Shown: positions 18,936 through 27,479 of the stretch, piece by piece
How positions within the stretch are numbered: position 1 is the stretch's first letter
How the letters are laid out: each line of letters begins with the position of its first letter
DNA from: an uncultured Pseudomonadota bacterium
GTDB taxonomy: Bacteria; Pseudomonadota; Gammaproteobacteria; Burkholderiales; SG8-39
Assembly (NCBI GenBank): GCA_903921325.1
Contig: CAIXPL010000016.1
Coordinates: 186,001-250,000, forward strand
Direction of reading: 5' to 3'
Length of the DNA: 64,000 bases
Notes under the pieces: model-generated
Databases searched by the model: none
The model's input: the letters and a program-made list of their open reading frames with translations, nothing else
Told to the model about the DNA's origin: nothing
Translations under genes and position numbers: made by a program

Positions 18936-20189
18936 ATGCGGCGCGAAGACAACGAAAAGCTGACCCTGACCGGCCCTGGCACTCCTATGGGCGAAATGTT
19001 GCGCCAGTACTGGGTGCCGATCGCCCATGCGAGCGCGCTTGAACGCGACGGAGCGCCGCTCAGGATCACTCTCTTCAGCCAGAACTTCGTCGCATTCCGC
19101 GCAACCGACGGCAGGGTGGGTCTGATCGACGAAGCCTGTCCGCATCGGGGGGTATCCATGGCGCTCGCGCGCAATGAAGAGAACGGGCTGCGTTGCATTT
19201 TTCATGGCTGGAAGCGCGATGTGACTGGCTCGGTTGTCGATGCGCCCTGCGAACCGGCGGAGCACCGCGCGCAGTTCTGCAAGAACATCCGGGTCAACCG
19301 TTACCCGGTGCGCGAGTGTGCGGGTGCTGTCTGGGCCTATCTAGGCATGGGTGAACCGCCCCTTTTCCCGGATTTCGAATTCACCCGGCTTCCGCCCAAT
19401 CAGCTGATCATGCGTCGAGCGGAAGTGCCCTACAACTGGCTGCAGGGTGTGGAAGCACATATCGACTCCTCGCACGTGCCTTTCCTGCATCGCGGCTTCG
19501 TCGTGCAGCAACAGTCTGGGTTGGACCCGGCGATTCGCGAAGGCCTCGCCAAGATGCTGGAAAACACTGCGCCACGCTTCGAGACCGATGACACGCCCTA
19601 CGGCCTGCGTGAAGGGGCGCTGCGCGATCTCGACAATGGTCAGATCTATGTGCGCATACGCGAAATGGTGCTGCCCTTCTATACCTTCATCCCGGGAGCG
19701 ATCAAGGGTGCCTGCCACGGGCGGATCATCATCCCGATTGACGACCGGACCAGTGCCGAGTGGTACATCCTGTACGACCCGTGGGGACCGCTTGCCGCGG
19801 ACGAGATTCACTCGATGTTCATGAATTCGGCAGACGACCCGAATAACTTCAGTGCCAATCTGGGCGGTCGCGGGGATTTGTGGGGGCAGGACCGGCAGGC
19901 AATGAAGGAGGGGCACTACAGCGGCCTCACCAAGAACATCCCGTTTGAGGACTTCATCGTCCAGGCATCCATGGGACCGCTGATCGACCGTGACAATGAG
20001 CAACTCGGCAAGGCCGACATCATTCTCATCACCGTGCGTCGCAAGTTGCTCGAAGCGGTGAAGCGTTTCGAACGCGGCGAAGGGGTGTCGTGGCGCGGTG
20101 ATTTCAATTACGACCACATTCGCTCCCGCGCGGTCTGCATTGACCCTACGACGACCAACTGGCGCGATGTTTCATGGAATCTGACCTAG
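18936..20189 (+). CDS. Phthalate-type Rieske oxygenase, large subunit (second copy)
   Basis: This 417-residue oxygenase has the same N-terminal pattern as the copy at 10049 (MRREDNEKLTLTGPGTPMGE). Rieske ligands are C68, H70, C87 and H90; the mononuclear iron ligands are D177, H180 and H185 in IDSSHVPFLH. AGAGGAGGG about 10 bases before the ATG gives a strong ribosome site. The gene starts a compact run of Rieske oxygenase, Bug protein and HpcH aldolase. That suggests uptake, ring hydroxylation and, later, aldol cleavage of the ring-opened product. No reductase is adjacent; the one at 11401 may be shared. Confidence 0.9.
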   Translation: MRREDNEKLTLTGPGTPMGEMLRQYWVPIAHASALERDGAPLRITLFSQNFVAFRATDGRVGLIDEACPHRGVSMALARNEENGLRCIFHGWKRDVTGSVVDAPCEPAEHRAQFCKNIRVNRYPVRECAGAVWAYLGMGEPPLFPDFEFTRLPPNQLIMRRAEVPYNWLQGVEAHIDSSHVPFLHRGFVVQQQSGLDPAIREGLAKMLENTAPRFETDDTPYGLREGALRDLDNGQIYVRIREMVLPFYTFIPGAIKGACHGRIIIPIDDRTSAEWYILYDPWGPLAADEIHSMFMNSADDPNNFSANLGGRGDLWGQDRQAMKEGHYSGLTKNIPFEDFIVQASMGPLIDRDNEQLGKADIILITVRRKLLEAVKRFERGEGVSWRGDFNYDHIRSRAVCIDPTTTNWRDVSWNLT

Positions 20190-20228
20190 CCGCTGACAAC
20201 GCCACCGGACGCTGCGAGGAGAATACGA

Positions 20229-21209
20229 GTGAAGAGCTTGAAGAGTCTTTTGGCACCGGTCGCATTCGTGGGAGTTCTCGCGATCAGCATGGGTGCGGTG
20301 AACGTGCATGCGCAGCCCTCGGGCAAGCAGGGACGGATTGTCGTGCCCGCCGGTCCGGGCGCGAGTTCTGACATTGTCGGCCGGCTGGTGGCGAGCCGGA
20401 TGGGCGAGGCGTTAGGCATGTCCTACGTCGTCGACAACCGGCCTGGCGGCGGGACGACCATCGGCAGCGAGTTGGTCGCAAAAGCCGCACCGGATGGCGC
20501 CACGCTGTTGCTCTCGCAACCATCGACGGTGATCAGTTCGCTGATATTCCCGAATCTGAAGTACGACACCAGCCAGTTTGCTGCGGTCACTATCCTGACA
20601 CGCTCGCCATTGCTGCTTGCTGCAAATCTCGATTTCCCGCCGAAAACGTTCGTGGAGTTCATCCAGTACGCCAAGGCGAATCCGGGAAAAGTGAATTTCG
20701 GTTCCCTGGGGAACGGCACTTCGCACCATGTCACCGGTGAAATGCTCAAGCTTGAGGCAGGCGTGGACATGGTCCATGTACCGTACAAGGGTGGCGCGAG
20801 TGCGGCGCACGCCGACCTGTTGGGCGGGCGCATCCAGATCATGTTTGACAACATGCCGGCGCTGCTCCCCCATGTGCGCGCGGGCCAGCTGCGCCCATTG
20901 GCAACTTCCGGGCTCACGCGAAGCGGCATGCTTTCTCAGGTGCCGACCATCGCCGAGTCGGGGTACCCCGGTTTTGAATCGACGTCCTGGTTCGGTCTGT
21001 TCGCGCCACCGGGAACACCGAAAGAGGTGGTTGTACGCCTCAATCGGGAACTGGTGAAGATCCTTGCCCTTCGCGAGATCAATGAGCAACTTGTCCAGAG
21101 CGGTGCCGAGGTGGTCGGCAATGCGCCAGACGAGGCTGACAGCTTTTTCAAGAATGAACTCGCCCGCTGGTCGAAAGTGACCAAGGCGATCAAACTGGGA
21201 GTGGACTGA
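20229..21209 (+). CDS. Bug/TctC-family periplasmic binding protein (2 of 7)
   Basis: The 326-residue protein starts at GTG 20229, seven bases after AGGAG. A signal peptide ends near VNVHAQPSG. The family motifs are present: VVDNRPGGGTTIGSE, VDMVHVPYKGG and PTIAESGYPGFE. The ligand-loop sequence VVPAGPGASSDIVGR differs from the usual PFPPGGPTD. It lies 39 bases after the Rieske oxygenase and 4 bases before the aldolase, so it should be co-transcribed with both and bind their substrate or a close relative. Confidence 0.92.
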   Translation: MKSLKSLLAPVAFVGVLAISMGAVNVHAQPSGKQGRIVVPAGPGASSDIVGRLVASRMGEALGMSYVVDNRPGGGTTIGSELVAKAAPDGATLLLSQPSTVISSLIFPNLKYDTSQFAAVTILTRSPLLLAANLDFPPKTFVEFIQYAKANPGKVNFGSLGNGTSHHVTGEMLKLEAGVDMVHVPYKGGASAAHADLLGGRIQIMFDNMPALLPHVRAGQLRPLATSGLTRSGMLSQVPTIAESGYPGFESTSWFGLFAPPGTPKEVVVRLNRELVKILALREINEQLVQSGAEVVGNAPDEADSFFKNELARWSKVTKAIKLGVD

Positions 21210-21213
21210 ATTG

Positions 21214-21966
21214 ATGATCGATACTCGCCTGCCCGCGTTGCTCCGATCAGGGGACACCTTGCGCGGGATTTTTCTTGGCATGCCGACGCCACCCCTGGTC
21301 GAGATGGCGGGGCTTGCCGGATTCGATTTCATCGTCATTGACAACGAGCATGGCAACAGCACGCTCGAGACAACCGAACAAATGATTCGTGCAGCGAAAG
21401 CGGTCAACATCATCCCGGTGGTGCGTACGCTCGAATCGTCGATCAACCATGTGCTTGACCTGGGTGCATCCGCGATCAAGATCCCCGGAGTCAATACCGC
21501 CGCGATGGCGCAGCGCATCGTTGACGCGGCAAAGTACCCACCTGTGGGACGCCGCGGCGCGGCTTTCTCCACCCGCGCGGCAGGGTTCGGTTTCCTTGGC
21601 GGTGATGCGCATGTGAAGGCCTCCAACGAAGGAACCTCGGTGATCGTGATGATCGAGACCGTTGAGGCGCTGGAAAACCTTGACGAAATTCTCAAGGTGA
21701 AGGGTATCGATTGCGCCTTCGTCGGTCCGAACGATTTGTCGTTCTCGATGGGATTGCCGGGTAAGGTGGGCAGTCCCGAGGTGCGAGCGAAGGTTGAGGG
21801 TGCAATCAGGCGCATCCGGGCCAGTGGCGTAGCCGCAGGCGTCATTGCCAATAACAATGCCGATGCCAAACACTACCGTGCAGTGGGCGCCAATTACCTT
21901 AGCACGGTGTATACCGCGCTGATGGTGCCGATGCTCAAATCCGCGGTTGAAGCATTGAGCGTGTAG
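21214..21966 (+). CDS. HpcH/HpaI-family class II aldolase
   Basis: The 250-residue TIM-barrel aldolase shows the family motifs FIVIDNEHGNST, the metal-binding Glu in VMIETVEALEN and the Asp in AFVGPNDLSFSMG. Members cleave 4-hydroxy-2-oxo acids to pyruvate and an aldehyde, for example 4-hydroxy-2-oxoheptanedioate or 2-dehydro-3-deoxyglucarate. Following a Rieske oxygenase and a Bug protein, it plausibly acts at the end of a ring-cleavage route. TTG (21211) and ATG (21214) are adjacent; I chose ATG. GGGAG lies 11 bases upstream. Confidence 0.9.
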   Translation: MIDTRLPALLRSGDTLRGIFLGMPTPPLVEMAGLAGFDFIVIDNEHGNSTLETTEQMIRAAKAVNIIPVVRTLESSINHVLDLGASAIKIPGVNTAAMAQRIVDAAKYPPVGRRGAAFSTRAAGFGFLGGDAHVKASNEGTSVIVMIETVEALENLDEILKVKGIDCAFVGPNDLSFSMGLPGKVGSPEVRAKVEGAIRRIRASGVAAGVIANNNADAKHYRAVGANYLSTVYTALMVPMLKSAVEALSV

Positions 21967-21972
21967 CGCGTG

Positions 21973-21993
21973 GCCCTGCCTGACTGCAAGGGC
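21973..21993. terminator. Possible bidirectional terminator hairpin
   Basis: GCCCT (21973-21977) pairs with AGGGC (21989-21993), and CGT/ACG outside it can extend the stem with one bulged G. It fills most of the 38-base gap between two convergent genes. There is no T-run on either side. Confidence 0.28.
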
Positions 21994-22004
21994 ACGTGGC
22001 GCGC

Positions 22005-23006
22005 CTACTGCGGTGGTGCGATATGCGCTTCGCGGATTACGCGCGACCATTTCTGCATTTCGCTGCGGACAAACCGATCGAATTCGGCCGGGGTACTTGC
22101 CATCACTTCCATGCCCAGATCGGCAATCTTGCGCCGCTCCGCGGGCGGATCAAGTGCGCGGGCTACGTCGGACTGGATGCGCTGTACGATCGCAGGCGGC
22201 GTGGCGGCAGGCACCACCAGGCCCAACATTGCTGAGACGACGACGCCGCTCACCGTTTGATTGATGACCGAATACTGCTCGAAGCCCGCGACGGGACGCT
22301 CCGCGGCCAGCGCAATGACCTTTAACTTGCCCGCACGCACAAACGGCAACGCAGAAAAAAGCGGATCAAACATCAGATCGACCCGCCCGGCCATTACATC
22401 GGTCTGCGCCGGAGAACTGCCCTTATAGGGCACATGCAGCAAATCGATGCCGGCGGAACGGTTCAACAATTCTCCAGCCAGATGGGCCGCACCACCCGCC
22501 CCTGGTGTGGCATAGCTGAGTGTGGCTGGATGGCCGCGCGCATAGGCGAGTAACTCCGGGAAGGTGTTGAACGGTGTACCCGGATAGGCGAGCAGCGCCA
22601 TCGTCATGGTGACCACCTGGGTCACCGCGGTGAGATCGCGCAAGGTGTCATAGGGCATTGCGTTCAACAGCACCGGGTTGATCGTGTAGGCCGAATTCAC
22701 CAGTCCTATGGTCATTCCGTCTGGTGTCGATTTGGCGACCGCGTCAATGCCGATGACGGTTCCGGCACCCGGTTTGTAATCCGATAGCACCGGTTGCCCC
22801 CAGGCTTCCTGCAAGCGCTGCGCAAGGATACGACCGAGTGAATCGGTCGGCCCGCCCGGTGGAAACGGTATCACCAGGCGAACAGGACCTTTGGGATAGG
22901 CGCTCGCGCTGTCCTCGGCATGGACAAGCGAGTGCGCGCACACAGCCAGGACTAACGCAATGAGCGCGCGGTGCAGCCCCAGGGGCACGTCGCGATCCCT
23001 GTTCAC
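22005..23006 (-). CDS. Bug/TctC-family periplasmic binding protein (3 of 7)
   Basis: The 333-residue binding protein has a signal peptide (IALVLAVCAHSLVHAEDS), the loop VIPFPPGGPTDSLGR, and IDLLHVPYKGSSPAQ. An ATG exists at 23045, but the GTG at 23006 overlaps the TGA stop of the upstream gene as GTGA, the usual arrangement for translational coupling, and it still leaves a full signal peptide. I therefore use GTG. It is the second of two consecutive Bug genes, which is uncommon because most Bug genes stand singly beside enzymes. Confidence 0.9.
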   Translation of the reverse strand: MNRDRDVPLGLHRALIALVLAVCAHSLVHAEDSASAYPKGPVRLVIPFPPGGPTDSLGRILAQRLQEAWGQPVLSDYKPGAGTVIGIDAVAKSTPDGMTIGLVNSAYTINPVLLNAMPYDTLRDLTAVTQVVTMTMALLAYPGTPFNTFPELLAYARGHPATLSYATPGAGGAAHLAGELLNRSAGIDLLHVPYKGSSPAQTDVMAGRVDLMFDPLFSALPFVRAGKLKVIALAAERPVAGFEQYSVINQTVSGVVVSAMLGLVVPAATPPAIVQRIQSDVARALDPPAERRKIADLGMEVMASTPAEFDRFVRSEMQKWSRVIREAHIAPPQ

Positions 23007-23986
23007 TGCACCTTGATGCCGGCTTCCTTGATCAGGCTGCCCCATTTTTGCGTCTCGGACCGCACAAAGGCGGTGAATTCTTCGGTTGGTTCGCCGCCCA
23101 CTTCAGTGGCAAGTGTGGCGGCCTCTTCCTTGATTTCTTTCAGGTTCAGCGCGCGCGAGAAGGTCGCCTGCAACTTGGCAATGACCTGTGGCGGAGTACC
23201 CGCCGGAACAAAGATGCCGTTCCACCCTGCTGCTTCAAACCCAGGCATGCCGGCTTCAGCCAAGGTCGGCACATCGGGCATGGCCGGGGTGCGATGGCTT
23301 GAGAACACGGCCAATGCCCGCAGCCGCCCGGCCTTCACGTGCTGGGCGATCACGATCGGCGCGAGAAAGCCTGTTAGCACGTGCCCCGCAGTGAGATCGG
23401 GCAATTCGGCGCCGATCGATTTGTAGGGTACTTCGCGCACGGCGATATGCGCACCGAGCTTGATTTTTTCCCCAATCAACTGGGTGATGGCGCCCGGACC
23501 GCCCGAGGCATAGGTGAGCGAATCCGGCTTGGCCAGTGCCAGATCAACGTAGTCCTTGAACGTATTAGCCGGAACATCCGGATGCACCACCATGACCAGA
23601 GCCGTGGAGGTGAGTCGTGTCACTGGTGCAAACTCTTGAGTAAGCCGGCAGCAGGGGTCATTCAACAAAGCATCGTTGATCGAGTTGTTGATATTGCCGT
23701 GAAACACGGTGTAGCCATCGGCGGGCGCATGCGCCGATTCGCGCGCACCGATCGCGCTGTTGGCCCCGGGGCGATTTTCAATCACGATGGGTTGGCCGAG
23801 ATACTCGGATAACTTTGGTGCCACGCGGCGCAGATAGACATCGACTGCACTGCCGGCCACGGCGGGTTCGATAATATGAATCGGTTTGGTCGGCCAGGTC
23901 TGTGCCTGTGCCATGCCGCATAGGAGCCCGCTGAAGAGCACGCTGCCGATCGCAAGTCCGATCCGGCGATCAAGGGTGGGGGGCAT
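23003..23986 (-). CDS. Bug/TctC-family periplasmic binding protein (4 of 7), atypical ligand loop
   Basis: The 327-residue protein has a signal peptide (IGLAIGSVLFSGLLCGMAQA), VIENRPGANSAIGA, VREVPYKSIGAELP and PTLAEAGMPGFE. In place of the glycine-rich PFPPGGPTD loop it has IEPAVAGSAVDVYLRR, so its ligand may differ from typical carboxylates. The ATG at 23986 has AGGAG 9 bases upstream; a longer frame to 24193 lacks homology. It heads a two-gene operon with the next Bug gene. The 249-base divergent gap to the luciferase-like gene shows no clear operator. Confidence 0.88.
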   Translation of the reverse strand: MPPTLDRRIGLAIGSVLFSGLLCGMAQAQTWPTKPIHIIEPAVAGSAVDVYLRRVAPKLSEYLGQPIVIENRPGANSAIGARESAHAPADGYTVFHGNINNSINDALLNDPCCRLTQEFAPVTRLTSTALVMVVHPDVPANTFKDYVDLALAKPDSLTYASGGPGAITQLIGEKIKLGAHIAVREVPYKSIGAELPDLTAGHVLTGFLAPIVIAQHVKAGRLRALAVFSSHRTPAMPDVPTLAEAGMPGFEAAGWNGIFVPAGTPPQVIAKLQATFSRALNLKEIKEEAATLATEVGGEPTEEFTAFVRSETQKWGSLIKEAGIKVQ

Positions 23987-24235
23987 CAGCGGTGTCTCCT
24001 CGGTGTCAGTATGGGGCGCAGCAATGCCGAATTGTAACGGCCAATGTACACTGCCGCATGGCCAGCTCAGGCGAGATTGCGCGGGGTCGGAGTATGTCGC
24101 ATCGGTGGCCTTGTCTAACGATGTGCCCGCAACGTCGTCAAGCAGTGCTGCGGCGTCCTTACCCGGGGTTGTGTCTGCGTCCGGAGTCGGCATGATGCCT
24201 GTTGCCTGACCTCACTATCAGAATTTGGAGACTTC

Positions 24236-25294
24236 ATGAAATTCGGCCTTTTCTATCTTCCGACCCACATGCCGGAGAAGATCGACGCGGCAACGCACCT
24301 GTCCAATATGGTCGAGCAGGTGGTCTACGCGGATCAGATCGGGATCGATTACGCGTGGTTCGTTGAGCATCACTTTGTGCGTCACGGCGGCTTGAGCTCA
24401 GCGCCTTTCTCGATGCTCTCTTATCTGGCTGGTCGCACCCGCAACATCCGTCTGGGCACGGGTGCTACGGTGTTGCCACTCAATGATCCGATCCGGGTCG
24501 CCGAATCCACTGCGGTGCTCGATCAACTCTCCAGGGGCCGCGCTGATCTGGGCATCGGGCGTGGCTTTCTGCGCGACGAATTCGATGCCTTTGGCGTGCC
24601 GATGCGTGAGACCCGTGAACGGCTGGAAGATGGCATCGCCCTGGTCAAGCAGGCCTGGACTGGTGAGCCGGTGAACTATTCAGGGCCCTATCGGCCGGCG
24701 ATCGATAATCTGCGAGTGCTCCCCGGTCCGCTGCAACAGCCTCATCCGCCGATCTGGGTGGCGTGCCTGCTGTCCCCGGAGAGTTTCGAGTGGACCGCGC
24801 GCGAAGGCTATAACCTGCTCTATGTCGCTTATCACGTCGATCCGGCAACGGCTGCCCAGCGCATCGGCTGGTACACCGCGGCGCTGGAAAAAAATGGTCG
24901 GCGCATAACCGATCACGAGGTGGCCTGCGTCTATCACGCGCATTTTCTGGCGCAGTCCGATGACAAGAAGCTGCGCGCTGCCGTTGATCAGGCGATGGGC
25001 GAATACACCGCGGCAGGCGTTGAAGCGGCGACCAAGGCGCCTGACCCGATCGCCTACAAGGGCTATGCCGCACGCGAGGACTATCAGCGTCAATCGTCAT
25101 TCGAACTCTACTACCCCGAGCGGGTGCTGATGGGCGGGCCTGATCAGGTTCTCACACGGCTCGAACAGATGCGCCGGATGGGCATCACCCAGGTCGGCAT
25201 GCTGGTCGACTTTGGTTCGATGGCGCAGGATGAGATCATGGCCTCGCTCGAAGTATTCGGGCGCGATATCCTGCCGGAGGCGCGCAAGATATAA
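24236..25294 (+). CDS. Luciferase-like (LLM class) flavin-dependent monooxygenase
   Basis: The 352-residue TIM-barrel protein has the bacterial luciferase/alkanal monooxygenase pattern: MKFGLFYLPTHMPE, YAWFVEHHFVRHGG, IRLGTGATVLPLNDPIRVAE and LDQLSRGRADLGIGRG. It uses FMNH2 or F420-like reduced flavin with oxygen to oxidise an organic substrate. TTGGAG lies eight bases before the ATG. It is followed convergently by the broken MBL gene. The substrate cannot be told from sequence. A second member of the family starts beyond the right edge of the window. Confidence 0.9.
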   Translation: MKFGLFYLPTHMPEKIDAATHLSNMVEQVVYADQIGIDYAWFVEHHFVRHGGLSSAPFSMLSYLAGRTRNIRLGTGATVLPLNDPIRVAESTAVLDQLSRGRADLGIGRGFLRDEFDAFGVPMRETRERLEDGIALVKQAWTGEPVNYSGPYRPAIDNLRVLPGPLQQPHPPIWVACLLSPESFEWTAREGYNLLYVAYHVDPATAAQRIGWYTAALEKNGRRITDHEVACVYHAHFLAQSDDKKLRAAVDQAMGEYTAAGVEAATKAPDPIAYKGYAAREDYQRQSSFELYYPERVLMGGPDQVLTRLEQMRRMGITQVGMLVDFGSMAQDEIMASLEVFGRDILPEARKI

Positions 25295-25337
25295 CGGCAG
25301 GGCGCCCCCGGGTTGGTGGCAGGCTCGCCAGTCTGCC

Positions 25338-26350
25338 TCAGACCGCCTGGTAGCGTGCCCCGAGCGTTGCCGCAGACAGATCCATCACTGCGCGAGTGTC
25401 GGCCTCGATTCGCGATGGAGCACCAGTAGCAGCGGCACTGTCGGCGGCAGACGCACTGTGCGCGCCACCAGCAGCATCCAGATCATTCGGATTGGTTCCC
25501 TGCGCCATCACCCGTCCCTCGGCGGTGAGTTTGCGCAAGTGAGCCCAGGTGGTGCGCTGCGCCGGACGCACCAGCCGCGGGTCGAGCCCCTGGTAGATAT
25601 GTCCGACCAATTCCGGAATCGAGCTCAAGCCGCTTTTCAGCGCCGCCAGCACCATGGCCTCGCGCTCGACGCGGTGAGTGTGCAACGCGCGAACATAAGC
25701 TTGCGGTGAGTCGATCGCCGGCCCGTGTGTTGGCCAATACGTGCGCTCGCCACGCGCGGCCAGCCGTTGCAGCGATGCCATGTAGGCATGCATGTCACCA
25801 TCGGGCGGAGTGACGACCGTGGTCGACCAGCCCATCACATGATCGCCGCTGAAGAGTATGCCCTGGGGTTCGAGTGCGTAGCACAGGTGATTGGATGTGT
25901 GCCCCGGGGTGTGCACGACTTCGATCTGCCACCCTGGCCCGGCAATCACTTCGCCATCGCGCAATTCCCGGTCAGGCCGATACTCGGTGTCGCCGGCCGC
26001 CTCGCCAGTGAAGGAATCGTCAAAGACCCGATGGGGCGCACAACCCCAGACTTCCACTCCGAGACGCGCACGTAGAACGGCGGCGGCTGGTGAATGATCC
26101 ATAGCGTATGGGTGACCAGCACATGACTGACGCGCTCGCCTTTGAGGCTCGTCAGCAGCGCATCGACGTGGGCCGCGTCATCAGGTCCCGGGTCGATCAC
26201 CACGACATCACCCGTGCCGATCACGTACGTTCCGGTGCCATGCAGCGTATAGGGCGAGGGGTTGCGCGCGATGATGCGCCGCACACCGGCCGCGACCGGC
26301 GCGAGTTCGGCATATTCAAAGGTGATGTCGCGATTGAACTGCAATGCCAT
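25338..26350 (-). pseudogene. LACTB2-like MBL-fold hydrolase interrupted by a one-base frameshift
   Basis: The N-terminal part, from ATG 26350 (MALQFNRDITFEYAELAP), runs through VVVIDPGPDDAAHVDAL to HVLVTHT and then leaves frame. The rest continues in another frame as MDHSPAAAVLRARLG with HTPGHTSNHLCY, SGDHVMGWSTTVV and a C-terminal winged-helix region typical of LACTB2. Joining them needs one extra base between 26103 and 26104, which would restore T-H-T-H-M-D-H, the metal motif HxHxDH. The lesion thus falls inside the active site. Both halves otherwise look intact and conserved, so this is either a very recent mutation or a sequencing or assembly error. No slippery heptamer is present. Confidence 0.8.
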
Positions 26351-26396
26351 TGGCGCTGTTCCAGTACTGCTGCACAGTCGATCATTACGCACTGAA

Positions 26397-27479
26397 CTAT
26401 AAGGCCAACGCAGGCGCAGCGTCGCGCGCACGTTTCGCTGATGTTGCGAACAGGCGATGCCACGCGATGCTTGTGTCCGATCGCGGCTGAACCTCTCTAC
26501 CGTGCCTGGTCGCCGCCGCGAGACTTTGGGCGGACGCCCCAGGCGCCCCATGCACCCCATGCACCCCATGCACCCCATGCACCCGAGGCGCCCCATGCAC
26601 CTCGGGTGCTGGGGAGTACGCCTGCTCTGCGAGCAGATCGGCCAGATATCCTCCTGCATAGATACCCACTGCCAACAGGGAAAGCAGATCGATCCGGTTG
26701 TGTAGTAGTACCCCTGGGAGCAACGCGGTCGCGCCACGTGCCAACCAGTCGCGCCAGGCACCCGGGGCCTCGCTGCCCGGCAGGTCATTGGTCCGCTGAA
26801 CGCCCAGCCAATGGCGTTCAATGGAGCTCAGGCGCCGGTCGGGAGCGCTGCGTGCAGGCAATCGACGGGCGACCGGTAACAGATCGAGGTGACACAAGGG
26901 GGCGAGTGGGTCAGGGCGGCGATTGAGCGCACAGCGGCTCGCAATGAGCGGTGCATCAAAGCTTCGACCGTTGTAGGACACGAGCGTGGCGCGGTCTCCC
27001 AACCAACTGGAAAACGCATCGATCATGGCCCTTTCGGCCTGGTAGCCGAGCAGCATCCACTGCGTTACCGTGAAGTCATCGGCGGTCAGACGCGCGGCAC
27101 CAATCATCCATGCGATCGAACCGGCTCCCGCGGCCAGACCGTTGGTTTCGGTATCAAAAAAAACGAGTGATCGGGCATCGTCGCACCGAACCAGACCAAG
27201 GGCATGCAAATGCGACGTGGCGAGTGCGGATAGGCCATGGAGGCGCAGCCGGCCATGCTGCAGTGGTAGCGCGAAGCGGGTGTCGATGCGAATCAGGCCC
27301 GGTGCAAGGAGTGTGCCGCCCAGTCGTGCAGCGAGGGCGGTCGGCGCGTCGCTTGATGTGCCAGCTGATGTGTGGCCATCGGGTACGCGACCCGGCACAC
27401 CACCTGGCACGGCGACGTGCGCCTCGAGTAGTGCCTTGCCTGGCACCTTTGGGCGTGTACTCCGTACTGTGGCGATCAT
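26397..27479 (-). CDS. mrfB: RNase H-like DEDDh exonuclease of the YprB/MrfB type
   Basis: The 360-residue protein has a 3'-5' exonuclease-like fold: D109 and E111 in VFFDTETNGLAAGAG, LVSYNGRSFDAPLIASR, and a final HNRIDLLSLLAVG. In Bacillus subtilis the adjacent yprA-yprB pair (renamed mrfA and mrfB) repairs mitomycin C lesions; the same order is seen here. The ATG at 27479 overlaps the TGA of the helicase gene as ATGA. A 9-bp tandem repeat inside the gene encodes Val-His-Gly units near residues 293-310. The naming rests on fold and synteny, so its role here is inferred. Confidence 0.8.
   Translation of the reverse strand: MIATVRSTRPKVPGKALLEAHVAVPGGVPGRVPDGHTSAGTSSDAPTALAARLGGTLLAPGLIRIDTRFALPLQHGRLRLHGLSALATSHLHALGLVRCDDARSLVFFDTETNGLAAGAGSIAWMIGAARLTADDFTVTQWMLLGYQAERAMIDAFSSWLGDRATLVSYNGRSFDAPLIASRCALNRRPDPLAPLCHLDLLPVARRLPARSAPDRRLSSIERHWLGVQRTNDLPGSEAPGAWRDWLARGATALLPGVLLHNRIDLLSLLAVGIYAGGYLADLLAEQAYSPAPEVHGAPRVHGVHGVHGVHGAPGASAQSLAAATRHGREVQPRSDTSIAWHRLFATSAKRARDAAPALAL
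26546..26599. repeat. 9-bp in-frame tandem repeat within mrfB
   Basis: Four perfect copies of CCCCATGCA (26546-26581) are followed by one diverged unit (CCCGAGGCG) and a fifth perfect copy (26591-26599). On the coding strand this gives successive Val-His-Gly tripeptides. The period is a multiple of three, so copy-number change would keep the frame. Confidence 0.95.

Noticed and set aside
26100-26106. Programmed ribosomal frameshift as explanation for the split MBL gene
   Set aside because: No slippery heptamer, downstream stem or internal ribosome site is visible at the junction, and the shift falls inside the metal motif.
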